A stretch of 60,000 nucleotides of DNA, taken from assembly GCA_949358305.1 (NCBI GenBank), contig OX442318.1, forward strand, positions 12,446,517 to 12,506,516, in the 5' to 3' direction. Below, one piece after another: positions 40,422 to 51,302 of this stretch; the stretch's first letter is position 1; every line of letters starts with the position of its first letter. Below the pieces are notes generated by a model that saw only the letters and a program-made list of their open reading frames with translations, was not told the origin of the DNA and searched no databases. A program made the translations under genes and the position numbers. Source of the stretch: Strigamia acuminata (taxonomy: Eukaryota > Arthropoda > Chilopoda > Geophilomorpha > Linotaeniidae).

Positions 40422-40573
40422 TTGGTACCACTACGACAAGTTGCTCCAAACCGAAGTAAACTCTCGAGTGATAGTAAATTCAAGCACTACAAAACTTCCG
40501 TTAAAATTTTCATGCAACGTCGCTAACAAAATAGGAAAAGGTCTACCAGCTCACATCACAGTTCCATTAATGA
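40422..40573 (+). pseudogene. Ig copy 2, second D4 exon
   Basis: 152 nt like copy 1, acceptor 'ttcatttacag', donor A|GTACGT. Core Trp and second Cys conserved. Confidence 0.8.
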
Positions 40574-40680
40574 GTACGTAAAAATCTACTACGAAAAAGA
40601 TCCAATTGAAAAATTGTAAAGCACCATTTATTTTACCCTATACAGTATAATAACGTTATAATAAAAACATATAATTTCAG

Positions 40681-40856
40681 CACCGCCAACATTCATACAA
40701 TCCTTGGCGCCAACTTATGAGGTGTCAGAAACAAATCCAAATGTGACTCTATTTTGTCACGTTGAATGCTCACCTTACTGTACCATATACTGGCTTAAAA
40801 ATGGCTTTTGGATTGATAAAAGCAACAAGGATTACACAATCACAGAACAAGCTTAG
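40681..40856 (+). pseudogene. Ig copy 2, truncated D5 exon
   Basis: Identical in frame to copy 1 exon 7 up to 'cacagaacaagct'. It then jumps to sequence that in copy 1 lies about 500 bp downstream, in intron 7 ('gcttagagtggg'). The junction makes an immediate TAG stop and removes the second half of D5, its donor and the hairpin MITE. Confidence 0.85.
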
Positions 40857-40925
40857 AGTGGGTTAGTACAGCTATTTATGCAAAATAATATTTTCCTGTA
40901 CATTTATGCGTTTATCCAGCCCCTA

Positions 40926-41341
40926 TACTCTTGTTCAAGTCAAGAAAAGTCCTAATTCCCCATTGGTCGAGCCATATTACTACTAACTCCAGACTGTACA
41001 CTACCACTAGGAGAAGTACTCGTAGTTTGGATTTTTATTTATTTTTGCGATTGTTATGACCATTTAAAGTTAATATAATTTTGATTTTTCTTACTAAAAA
41101 ATGTTATAAAATAATATTGTATGCACATATAAATGTAAAACTCATGTTTGTTCTGTTTATTGGTTGCTTTGTCTGGAAAGAACACAATTTTGAAATTTTA
41201 GCCGTTACTTAGGCAATCGATTACAATGTCGGTACATTGTAATGCGTTTCTGGTGTTTGGGTCTAAGTTTTTAGATTCCTACACCAGTAAAATGGCTTGA
41301 CCAATGGGGAATTAGGGCTCTTCATGACTCGAACAAGAGTA
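40926..41341. mobile_element. MITE family 2, copy B (416 bp, exact empty site known)
   Basis: Ends 'tactcttgttcaagtcaag' and 'gactcgaacaagagta', with TA duplicated on both sides (40924-40925, 41342-41343). The orthologous place in copy 1 (24239-24250) reads 'cctctagtaatcat' with a single TA, which proves the element borders and that it inserted after the duplication. Confidence 0.95.
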
Positions 41342-41382
41342 TAGTAATCATTTTTTATACTAAACTGACGCTTTACCTTTAG

Positions 41383-41637
41383 ATGCTCCAGAGAATATAA
41401 ACCTGTCAATGGATGACATCGATGTTAATGAAGGTGACATTGTAGGAAAAGTGGACTGTGAAGCTGCAGCAGATCCAGAAGGAACTTATGTGTGGCTTTT
41501 TGGAGGTAAAATAGTGTCAACAAACCCTGAATTAGATTTGAAAGATGACATAACCAAAGAAATGGGTGGAGTCTACACCTGTATTGTTTCAAATACTCAT
41601 GGAAAAATTGAGAAAAACATTACAATTAATGTTCTGT
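41383..41637 (+). pseudogene. Ig copy 2, D6 exon
   Basis: 255 nt with intact acceptor, donor and reading frame. Substitutions relative to copy 1 include YLWVFGG to YVWLFGG. Confidence 0.85.
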
Positions 41638-41934
41638 GTAAGTTTTACAACACGAGTGTGGGAATTCTTTACTAATACGCAACAAAATTGTTTGTGTTTA
41701 GATAAACCACAGTGTGAAATCAGCACAGAGGTCAATACAGTTGGCAAGGTGTTCATCAACTGTGAATTTTCAGCAAATCCAAAAAACTTAAGCATAGAAT
41801 GGCGTTTTGAAAATGACACATTGTCAGATGACATCATTTCTGATGGCATGACCAGTAGTGTCATTTTTGCTGAAAGTCCAGATAAGTGTGGGAGATATGA
41901 ATGCACTGGGATTAATTTTCTTGGACAATCTACC

Positions 41935-42359
41935 TGTGTCACTGAATTCACCTGTGTCACTGAATTCACCTGTGTCACTGAATTCACCTGTGTCACTGAA
42001 TTCACCTGTGTCACTGAAGTCACCAGCAGTGGACCCGAAGTCACTAGCAGTGGACATGAGGTCCCCAGCACTGGACATGAAGTCACGAGCAGTGGACGTG
42101 AAGTCACCAGCAGTGGACCCGAAGTCACTAGCAGTGGACATGATGTCACCAGTAGTGGACATGAGGCGACTAGCAGCGGACATGAGGTCACCAGCAGTGG
42201 ACTTAAAGTGACTAGCAGTGGACATGAGGTCCCCAGCACTGGACATGAAGTCACGAGCAGTGGACGTGAAGTCACCAGCAGTGGACCCGAAGTCACCAGC
42301 AGTGGACATGATGTCACCAGTAGTGGACATGAGGCGACTAGCAGCAGACATGAGGTCAC
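41935..42359 (+). repeat. Stalk VNTR, copy 2, left of BEL-2
   Basis: An 18-bp unit ('gaattcacctgtgtcact', about 4 times), then 21-bp units with a higher-order period of eight units (168 bp) that recurs on both sides of BEL-2. The exact array differs from copy 1, so it expanded independently. Confidence 0.9.
42355..42359 (+). repeat. BEL-2 target-site duplication, left copy
   Basis: 'gtcac', repeated at 48511-48515. The word also occurs in every stalk unit, so it is consistent with, but not independent proof of, target duplication. The LTR ends fix the borders. Confidence 0.75.
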
Positions 42360-42791
42360 TGTGAAAACCGAGGGTTTTACTCATGTATTGTTTTATTGTT
42401 GTTCAATTTGTCATTTTATTACCATTTGGTTCATTCAAGTTCAATTTTAACATTTTGTCATTTTGTATTTTATCTGGTGTTTATTATTTGCATTTATCTC
42501 CACTTTAAACTTCACCTATTTACTTAATTATAATCCCCACCTTCTCACCCTATAACTTCACTTCTTAAACTTCCACTTGACCTTTCCTGGAACCAGCTAA
42601 TTGAGATCAATTAATTCCGCTCTCCAATCAGAGAGCTCCACACCACTTTTCCCCCCTTTTTCTCTAGTCTAAGAATAAAATCACCGGTGTTCTTTTTAAC
42701 AACTCAAGAGAAGGTCTCCTTTATTTCAACTTCCACATCTACACTTTTTCAACCAAGGACTTTTAGAATAATTTACAAGTGTGATTTCACA
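42360..42791 (+). repeat. BEL-2 5' LTR
   Basis: 432 bp, TG...CA ends, poly-A signal AATAAA within 'aagaataaaatcacc' at about 42673. The primer site follows after three T bases. Confidence 0.93.
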
Positions 42792-42794
42792 TTT

Positions 42795-42812
42795 TGGTGC
42801 CGAAACCCGGGA
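42795..42812 (+). promoter_or_regulatory. BEL-2 primer-binding site for tRNA-Phe
   Basis: 'tggtgccgaaacccggga', complementary to the 3' end of tRNA-Phe including CCA, same as BEL-1. Confidence 0.85.
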
Positions 42813-42878
42813 GACCTTCAGATTTACATCACATTTACATCTACATCTACAGCTAAGATCATCTAGAGACTACCGAAA

Positions 42879-44810
42879 ATGGTGAGAAACTATGATTTTA
42901 AGAAGAAATCCTTTGCGGCGGCCATTGCAGTAACGGAGACGTTAATCAACACGGCGACCACCGCGCTGACCGGCAACGCGGCCATTTTGAAGGACACTTT
43001 GGAGATATGGGTCAACCAGATAAACTCCAAACAAAATCGTGCAGCAAAGGCGTTCGAAATTGCTTTAGAAAGCTCAAAAACGGACGCAGATGTTAGCTCA
43101 CTCACCGAGGAAATGGACGCTTTGGACGATCGAGTGTTGGTGTTGAAAGCTGCCATAAAAAGGTATTCGAATCAATTGTACCCAATTGTTATTTTGCCGC
43201 CAGTTGTAAACAATGCACCCGCAACGAACGGCGCCGCCAAATTCAAGAGGAAAGCACTTGAAATGCCAAAATTTGATGGCAAACAACCGGAAATTTGGAG
43301 CAGCTTCTGGAAAACGTTTTGTTTGCAAGTGAATGACGACGCCGACCTTGACGACACGCATAAATTCCTTCATCTACGAGCGCATCTGACAGGAGAGGCG
43401 TTGGAAGACATAAAAGGATTGGAAATCACCGATGCAAACTTCCTGATCGCAACAGAACGATTGAAGAAAAAATATGGCGACCCGGTAGTATTAGAAAACA
43501 GATATTTGAACAATTTGCTTTGCTTGCCGCCAGTTCGTGACGAGAGTGACAGTGAAGGACTCCAGCGTTTACATCGTCATGTCGAAATTAATATCGAAAA
43601 TCTGGACATGGGGGTAAAATTAATCGAAATACAAAAAACATTATTTCTAGTGCTAGCATCGACACTCCCTCGCAGTCTAATTCGAGAATATGACCGAGAA
43701 AACGATGGCGATCGATCTGTTACAAAACTGATGGCATGGCTGCAAAATTTTATAGCCAAGGAAGCAAAATACGACATGATGCGAAAGAAATCAGACGTCC
43801 CTCAAACCAAATCTCAACCTCAACAAACTAAACACCCAAATAAAGATGAAAAAAGGAAATGGGATCGAAGAGACAAAAAATCCTATCCAAGCTCCGCATC
43901 AACAATGTCCGTAATAATTGATAAATGTCAGTTTTGCAGCTCAAAGGAACACATCCGTCGACTGTGCCCTCTCACCGCAGATCAAAGAAGGGAGAAAATA
44001 AAATCCAAGGGAATTTGCATGCGCTGCTTGGGCAAAGTGGCGCACAAGACGGAGGAATGTCGCACAAACATGAAGTGTTTCAAGTGCGAAGGCGCGCACC
44101 ACACGCAGGTTTGCAACAACCCAAAAAATGCAAACACCAAAGAGGCCGCCATCAAGGAGGTTCGTTCCAACGCCGTGGTAAAAAACAGCCAGGAACAATT
44201 CGAATTTTTGATGGTTGTCATGGCAAAATTGAGTGGCGACAAACTCCACACATCCAGCGTCTGTTACATCGATGGCGGAGCCCAAAGAACGTTTATCCGA
44301 TCAGACGTGGCCAGAAAACTCAAACTAAAGAAGTTAGGTACCGAAAAAATTAACCTTTCTGTTTTTGGCAAAGATCCACAGTCCGTGACGTGCAACCAAG
44401 TCCAGCTAACAATTCAACCAGCAAATGGGGCGGGTCCAGCCATCTCCATCGATGCCATAGAGGTTCCTCAAGTCACGACAACTCCAACTGAAATTCCAAA
44501 TGCACAAATGAACGCAGAGCTAAAAAAACGAGGGATTCAAGTACAATGCAGGCAAGCATCTCTCCACTCAAAAGAAGTTGACATTTTAATAGGAGTGGAC
44601 CACTACTGGAAGTTGATGACGGGACAGACAGAATATATCGAGGACAACTTGATTGCCGTGAAAACCAAATTAGGATGGACACTCCACGGACGAACTACTC
44701 ACGGCAAGCAAGTAATCGCTTCACCAACCCACCAAAACAAAATTAGCATCGTTCCCTCATCAGACGAAATTCTGCGCAAATTTTGGGAACTTGAAGCCAT
44801 CGGAGTATAA
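42879..44810 (+). pseudogene. BEL-2 gag and protease section, ends at premature TAA
   Basis: 643 codons from ATG (gaaaATGg). Gag with DUF1759-type region, CCHC knuckles from C350, protease-like region with DGG at D465. The TAA at codon 644 lies just after the protease/DUF1758 region at a place where BEL-1 reads on without a break. The next section is in the same frame, so the lesion is a substitution and not a frameshift. Confidence 0.9.
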
Positions 44811-44828
44811 CATGAATCGCTCACATCG

Positions 44829-45986
44829 GTGGAGGACGCGGAAATTTTGGCAAAATTCGAAAAATCGATCAAATGGAATGGGAAAAATTATTCAGTCGAA
44901 TTGCCATGGACTGTCAATCCGAATGAATTACAGGACAATTATCAAGTTGCTGAACAAAGATTTTTAAACCTACTTAGACGTTTCAGAAAGCAACCGAATT
45001 TATTTCTGGAATACAAAAAGGTGATTGACGATCAATTGGCGCAGGGAATCGTTGAAGAAATACCACCAGATGCCAGCGATGGACCAGTTTACTACATGCC
45101 CCATCGACCAGTAATCAAGGATGAGAGACTAACAACAAAGCTTCGAATCGTTTTTGATGCCTCGTCGCACAAGAAGGGACAACTGTCCCTAAATGACTGC
45201 TTGTCGAAGGGAACAAACCTCTTGCCATCTCTAATTTTCATTTTGTTGAATTTTCGTTCCAGAAGAATAGCGATCATGTCGGACATCATAAAAGCATTTC
45301 ACATGATTGAAATTGCCGTCAGAGACCGAGATGCAACAAGGTTTTTGTGGGTGGACGAAAATTGGGACGGAATTGGTCGAGACATCATCAAAATTCTACG
45401 ACAAACACGCGTATTGTTTGGAGCGACTCCAAGTCCATTCTTGCTGAGTGCGACAATCAAGCACCACCTCAAAAAATACATGTCAGAGTTTCCGGAGACA
45501 TGCAACCTGATAAACAAGTTTCTCTACATGGACGATTTTATTTCGTCACTGGACAACGACGAGCAAGCTTTGAGAGTGTTTCACGAATCCCGCACAATTT
45601 TTTCAACAGCTAGCATGCAGCTGGTGAAGTGGCAAACCAACTCACCCGAGTTGCGAGACAAATTCCGAAGCGAAATACCCGGTGATGCTGACAAAACAAA
45701 CGATTGCCTCACTACGGTACTGGGACTGCAATGGAATCCACAAACCGACGAATTGAGCTTGGCCATCGACGACTCCGTAAACACACTAAAGAAACTAACC
45801 AAACGAGAAGTGATACGAGCCACAGCCCAAATATTTGACCCGCTGGGATTCATTGGACCATTCACCATAACAGCAAAAATTTTCTTTCAGTCCCTTTGGC
45901 TTCGAAACTTGCCATGGGACGAAGAATTGATCGATGAACTGCGCCAAATCTGGACAAAATGGGCCAACCAAATACCGACTCTCTAG
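44829..45986 (+). pseudogene. BEL-2 reverse transcriptase section, ends at premature TAG
   Basis: Same frame as the preceding section; open from the TAA to TAG at codon 1036. Contains the RT palm with YMDD (883-886) and the connection region up to the start of RNase H. The displayed ATG-like start is not a real initiation site. The stop is followed by CAATTC. Confidence 0.9.
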
Positions 45987-46013
45987 CAATTCAAAATTCC
46001 ACGATGTCTGGAG

Positions 46014-48083
46014 GTGGAGGGCCAAGAAAAATCCGAACTACACGTGTTCTGCGACGCCAGCCCCAGAGCATACGGCGCAGTCGCCTATTTCCGACGGCGA
46101 AGAGAAGATTTAACAAATGTATTTTTTATTTTTTCTCGATCTAGGGTCGCCCCGGTTAAACCATTGACGCTTCCAAAGCTAGAACTCATGGGAGCTCTGT
46201 TGGCAGTGCGATTAGCAGACCAAATTCGCGAGGTTATCAAATGCAGTTCCACCCACTTCTGGACCGATTCGCAGATCTGTTTGCACTGGATCACCAACAC
46301 ATCAAAGCGAGCACCGACGTTCATCAACAACCGAGTCATGGAAATTCGGGAAAAATCACACGTTGATGCATGGAAACACGTGCCCGGCGCCGAGAATCCA
46401 GCCGATCGACTGACGAGGGGTTTGGACGCCAGGGAACTGATGACAGACGAATTATGGTGGAAGGGTCCAAGATGGCTACACAGTGAACCAATTGACTGGC
46501 CAAAAAACGTCATGGAACTCCACATCGATTCCGAAACAGAAGAAATCGATGAAATCCACGTCGAAACAATTCAATGGAAAAATAACAAACTTTTTTCTTT
46601 TGAAAATTACAGCTCGTTTACAACAATCAGTCGAGTGACAGCATGGTGCCATCGTTTCAACTTCAATGCCAAACCAAACAACAAGCTGACACGTAAAGGA
46701 GGCCCACTGACGGCTGACGAACTCAAACATGCGAGACATTCATTGATCATCGCCGCACAGCACGAGGCATACGAGATGGAAATGAAACAATTGAAAGACG
46801 GAAAACAATTGACATCGGACTCAAAAATCCAAACGATGAATCCATTTCTCGACAATGAGGGAGTTATGCGACTGAAAACTCGACTGCACAACTCGGAGGA
46901 CGAAACCACAACAATTCAACCAATCGTCTTGCCCCCAAAACACAATTTAACAAAACTAATTCTTTCATTTTGTCACTCACAGGTTCTCCATTGCGGACTC
47001 ACAGCAACACTATCATATTTTCGAGAGACCTACTGGACGCCATCCGCAAGGAGAACCTTGAAGTCCATTTTGGGGAAATGTGTTATCTGCAAGCGAATAC
47101 AAGGACGATTGATGAGGGAGACACCGGGCCCACTACCATTTGACAGAGTGACTCGCTGCGAACCATTTGCAGTCACCGGAATAGACTTTGCCGGACCCAT
47201 CTACATTCGAGGAAGGAAAACCAAAGCGTACATCGCGCTTTTTACGTGCGCCAACATAAGAGCAGTCCACCTCGAATTGGTTCCTTCAATGAACACTCCA
47301 GATTTCGTTGATGCATTTGAACGTTTCGTCAGCCGCAGAGGGCTCCCCAAGAAAATCTACAGCGACAATGGGGCGACTTTCCATCGAACGGACAATGAAT
47401 TAAGTGCCCTATTACGCAACACCAAAGACAATTCGTTTCGAGCCTATTTAGGCAACAAGGACATCAAATGGCAATTTATCGTAGAGTACGCACCGTGGCA
47501 AGGAGGATTCTGGGAGCGGATGGTCAAAACCGTCAAAGCCAGTTTGAAAAAAACCATCGGATCCGCTTCCCTTAATTTCTTCCAATTAAATACACTCCTC
47601 ACTCAAGTCGAAGCCGTCATCAATCGAAGACCAATGACTTACGTGTATGATTCGCCCAACGAGCCCGAAGCACTCACCCCAGCGCACTTCTTAACTGGAG
47701 AAAAAATCACCTCGCTTCCGGACGCCAGTTATTTGACCGACTCAGAGCCAACTCAGGAGAAGTTTGTAAAGCAGTGGCGTTATAGACAAAAAACTCTTTT
47801 TTCATTTTGGACACGATGGTCTAAAGAATACCTCACCGACTTGAAGAATCAATTTGGCAGAGAGAGTGAAAACGTCTTAAAATTAAATGATGTCGTCATT
47901 GTAGAAGAACAATTTAAACCACGTCTCCAATGGAAGATGGGTCGGGTTACGGAGGTTCGAGAGGGAAGAGATGGAAAAATTCGCTCCTGCGAATTAATTC
48001 TCGCTGACGGAACCAAGTTGAGGCGCCCCATCCAGCGTCTCGTGAACTTGGAAATACAACCTTCAGTTGCGGGGGCAGTGTGA
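46014..48083 (+). pseudogene. BEL-2 RNase H, integrase and C-terminal section
   Basis: Same frame again, open to TGA at 48081-48083. RNase H starts with FCDASP (D1059); integrase has HHCC, then catalytic D1436, D1496 and E1546; DUF5641-like tail. No other lesion was seen. The stop is formed by the first LTR bases, as in BEL-1. Confidence 0.9.
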
Positions 48084-48510
48084 AAACCGAGGGTTTTACT
48101 GATGTATTGTTTTATTGTTGTTCAATTTGTCATTTTATTACCATTTGGTTCATTCAAGTTCAATTTTAACATTTTGTCATTTTGTATTTTATCTGGTGTT
48201 TATTATTTGCATTTATCTCCACTTTAAACTTCACCTATTTACTTAATTATAATCCCCACCTTCTCACCCTATAACTTCACTTCTTAAACTTCCACTTGAC
48301 ATTTCCTGGAACCAGCTAATTGAGGTCAATTAATTCCGCTCTCCAATCAGAGAGCTCCACACCACTTTTCCCCCCTTTTTCTCTAGTCTAAGAATAAAAT
48401 CACCAGTGTTCTTTTTAACAACTCAAGAGAAGGTCTCCTTTATTTCAACTTCCACATCTACACTTTTTCAACCAAGGACTTTTAGAATAATTTACAAGTG
48501 TGATTTCACA
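48079..48510 (+). repeat. BEL-2 3' LTR
   Basis: 432 bp. Four substitutions from the 5' LTR noted (near 48102, 48301, 48326 and 48404). A short G-rich tract 'gcgggggcag' directly before it may be the polypurine tract. Confidence 0.93.
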
Positions 48511-48975
48511 GTCACCAGCAGTGGACTTAAAGTGACTAGCAGTGGACATGAGGTCCCCAGCACTGGACATGAAGTCACGAGCAGTGGACGTGAAGTCACC
48601 AGCAGTGGACCCGAAGTCACTAGCAGTGGACATGATGTCACCAGTAGTGGACATGAGGCGACTAGCAGCGGACATGAGGTCACCAGCAGTGGACTTAAAG
48701 TGACTAGCAGTGGACATGAGGTCCCCAGCACTGGACATGAAGTCACGAGCAGTGGACGTGAAGTCACCAGCAGTGGACCCGAAGTCACCAGCAGTGGACA
48801 TGAGGTCACCAGCAGTGGACATAAGGTCACCAGTAGTGGACATGAGGTCACCAGTAGTGGACATGAGGCGACTAGCAGCGGACATGAGGTCACCAGCACT
48901 GGACATGAAGCCACCAGCACTGGACATGAAGTCACCAGCAGTGGACATAAAATTACTAGCAGTGGACATGAAGTC
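48511..48975 (+). repeat. Stalk VNTR, copy 2, right of BEL-2
   Basis: 21-bp units with the eight-unit order (LKVTSSG, HEVPSTG, HEVTSSG, REVTSSG, PEVTSSG, HDVTSSG, HEATSSG, HEVTSSG), seen once fully and again partly here and about twice to the left of BEL-2. This shows block duplication before the insertion. Confidence 0.9.
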
Positions 48976-49016
48976 AATCAAACTGAGTATTATGTTGCTG
49001 ACAACCTTCACACCTA
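48511..49016 (+). pseudogene. Ig copy 2, 3' part of the stalk and stop
   Basis: Continues the D7 exon after BEL-2 with about 22 units and ends in the same NQTEYYVADNLHT tail and TAA as copy 1. The frame is also open leftward into the LTR. Confidence 0.85.
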
Positions 49017-49881
49017 AAATTATATCGTATAAAATATAACATATACTCCGATAATACATCTAATGTGGTAAAAAGTGCAACTATAAAGTTAAGTTTGAAT
49101 TTTAATTTTTTTTTCAAATTATTAAAATATTATAACAAATTTCACCCAGTTCATTTAAGGTCTGAATAATCGCTTTATACAATGGGCTATAGTCAACTGT
49201 TTATAATAAAAAATAAAATAGACAGGACCCTAGAAAACCCAAATATTCTTTCAATGAAAATCAGTCATTGAATGCGTTCAATGCTAAATGGATTTCATGG
49301 ATTTTGCTGATTTTCCTGATTTTCTTCATTTCGGAAGGCCGGAAGTGACGAATTTTACTTTATCAAATGGAAGTCGGATTTCAGAAAATCCAGTGCGGGG
49401 TCGCTTCTCATGATTTTCTTGATTTTCAGCCACCTTGATTTCCACATGAAACCTAGTTTTTTGTTTACTGTATAACAATTTAACATTTAGCAATTAACAA
49501 TGACATGTTGAAATGTACTGCCGTGCTTATTGCAAGAAAAAATTGCAATTTTTTGGCCGTATTTGAGCGTTCAAATGCTGTGCTTTTTCCATGTTGTTTG
49601 ACACAGTAGCGATGAATTTCAAAAAAGAAAGCTGATCAAACATTTTAAATTTCAAAACAAAAATTGATACAATGGTTGCAACGGTAGTTGGATTTTGGGA
49701 AAATTTTGGATCATTCAAAGTTGAAATCCGATTTACTTGATTTCTGAAAATCAAGAAATCATGATTTTGTATATCCATTTAAGATTGAAAGCACTAATTT
49801 TGTTTTACCGACAGAAGTTTCACGGAAGGATCACTTTAGCAATTGAAGCGACTTCATCCTCACCTAACTCACCATCACCTT
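49017..49881. other. 3' flank of Ig copy 2
   Basis: Parallel to 25367-26071 with substitutions and a roughly 170-bp block (about 49455-49680) that copy 1 lacks. No gene seen. Confidence 0.5.
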
Positions 49882-50228
49882 AACACAAAAATTTGTGGGA
49901 AATTTGTCGGAAATTTGTCGGAAATTTGTCGGAAATTTGTCGGAAATTTGTCGGAAATTTGTCGGAAATTTGTCCGGAATTTGTCCGAAATTCGTAAAAA
50001 ATTAGTCAAAAATTAGTCAAAAATTAGTCAAAAATTAGTCAAAAATTAATCAAAAATTAGTCAAAAATTAGTCAAAAATTTGTCAAAAATTTGTCAAAAT
50101 TTGTCAAAAATTTGTCAATAATTTGTCAAAAATATTTTGTCAAAAATTTGTCAAAAATATTTTGTCAAAAATTTGTCAATAATTTGTCAAAAATAATTGG
50201 AAAATAATTTGTCAAAAGTAATTTGTCA
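49882..50228. repeat. 11-bp minisatellite, flank of copy 2
   Basis: Starts with 'aaatttgtcgg' units, passes into 'aaaaattagtc' and then 'aaaaatttgtc' units, about 30 in all. It is homologous in position to the array at 26072-26184 but three times longer and with different dominant variants. Confidence 0.9.
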
Positions 50229-50494
50229 AAAATTAAAGGTTTTCATTTTTCAGGAAAAAAATTAGGGCTTCTTCAATGGCGAGAAAAATTAACCGATTGA
50301 CAAATTTAAATTGGCATCAATTAACATTCAATTCAGCCTTTTTTTTAACACAATTAAAAATATATTAAAAACTTCGAAACAAAACCCACTTATCATACAA
50401 ATAGGTTGATCGTCGAGTCATCCAACGAAGTAATTTTCAACAAACATTCTCCACATTCAAAATTTCTTTCGCAAAGATCTGTTTCTTCGTCTTT

Positions 50495-50626
50495 TCAGTT
50501 TCCGTTGCTGGACGCATACGTCGACTCCATTGTCTCGCCTTCGTTATCCCAAAAATGTTCGTCGCAACTGTAGACTTCTCCCTGTTCCGTTTCACCTCCC
50601 AGTTCAATCTCAACCGGCGTGCACAT
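50495..50626 (-). CDS. Possible last exon of an unknown minus-strand gene
   Basis: An acidic open frame of 43 codons ending TGA (residues such as GEVYSCDEHFWDNEGETM). A longer overlapping frame on the same strand (to 50437) is basic and less protein-like. Acceptors are available at 50628-50632, but the phase does not match the preceding exon in a simple way. Tentative. Confidence 0.2.
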   Translation of the reverse strand: MCTPVEIELGGETEQGEVYSCDEHFWDNEGETMESTYASSNGN

Positions 50627-50684
50627 TCTACTGATAAATCCATGACATAGATTATGATACATTTAATTTTAAATCATTTCTTAC

Positions 50685-50789
50685 GCTGCTTTCAAAGCTC
50701 TGGCGCCTTAATCCCGCCCGTGATGAAAGGAGTGGTTCTTCGTTTATTAGGTTATTGAGAATGTGAAGTTTTCGGCTTATTGCATCTTT
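50685..50789 (-). CDS. Possible middle exon of an unknown minus-strand gene
   Basis: 105 nt between acceptor 'aacatag' and donor AGC|GTAAGA, open in one frame as 35 codons (HILNNLINEEPLLSS core). Phase 0 at both ends, compatible with the exon at 51303-51530. Confidence 0.3.
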
Positions 50790-51302
50790 CTATGTTATCC
50801 TTCTAAATTAATATTAAAATCAGTTAGATAGTATAGTTTTAAAATAATAATCAACACAAACAAACAAACCTCCGGTTGAATCCGTTTCATCCAAGTTGGC
50901 GCCCTCTTTCTAGCCTCGACCTAGTTTCTTGGGTTCAAGAGTTTTGCTGATCCCAGTCATGTTGTGAGTCAGTTTGTGTGTCATGTTTAAACGTCTAGTT
51001 CAGTTGTGTAAATGTATCTTTTCCCAAACTATTGAATTTTCTTTTGTTTATAAATAAATTTATAATTTCTCCTTTCACAAAGTTCAATACACTAAGTTGT
51101 CGGGAATTTTATGCTATTTCTAGTTGTGTAATTGACCTTTTGATCTGACGTCGTACCGCGATGCCCGTCTTTCGGCAATTTTCGTTCAGAGTTCAATTCA
51201 GTGAAGATTCTAATTTTTATTGTAGTGTATGTAGTTTTTTCTCCTCTTTCTGTTGATATTTTTGTTACTGCGGTTTCAGTTTATTAAAGGCTTCAAATTT
51301 AC

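Larger units (their letters stand above)
41702..42359 (+). pseudogene. Ig copy 2, D7 and 5' part of the stalk, ending in the BEL-2 LTR
   Basis: D7 is intact. The stalk starts with an 18-bp expansion (TCVTEF repeated) not present to that extent in copy 1, then 21-bp units. The frame runs on into the LTR for 30 more codons with a hydrophobic tail (VLFYCCSICHFITIWFIQVQF minus the last residue) before TAA at 42448-42450. Confidence 0.8.
42360..48510 (+). mobile_element. BEL-2: BEL/Pao LTR retrotransposon with two nonsense codons, 6151 bp
   Basis: 432-bp LTRs beginning TGTGAAAACC and ending TTTCACA, tRNA-Phe primer site, gag-pol in one frame broken by TAA and TAG. I count four differences between the LTRs (about 0.9%), older than BEL-1 but still young. 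It is a different BEL family from BEL-1: LTRs are unrelated, the proteins are homologous but clearly diverged. It splits the stalk exon of Ig copy 2. Confidence 0.95.
39490..49016 (+). pseudogene. Ig gene copy 2: 5'-truncated, deleted and transposon-split paralog
   Basis: It begins inside the D3 exon and lacks leader, D1 and D2. Remaining pieces: D3 39493-39714, D4 40236-40350 and 40422-40573, truncated D5 40681-40856, D6 41383-41637, D7 and stalk 41702-42359 continued at 48511-49016. Exons are about 97-99% identical to copy 1 by eye. Lesions: no promoter or signal peptide, D5 cut by deletion with stop TAG, donor of the first D4 exon changed to GTATGG, a MITE in intron and BEL-2 in the stalk. 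The D4 exon here has the frame-correct A4 run. Not expected to make a functional receptor on its own. Confidence 0.85.
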
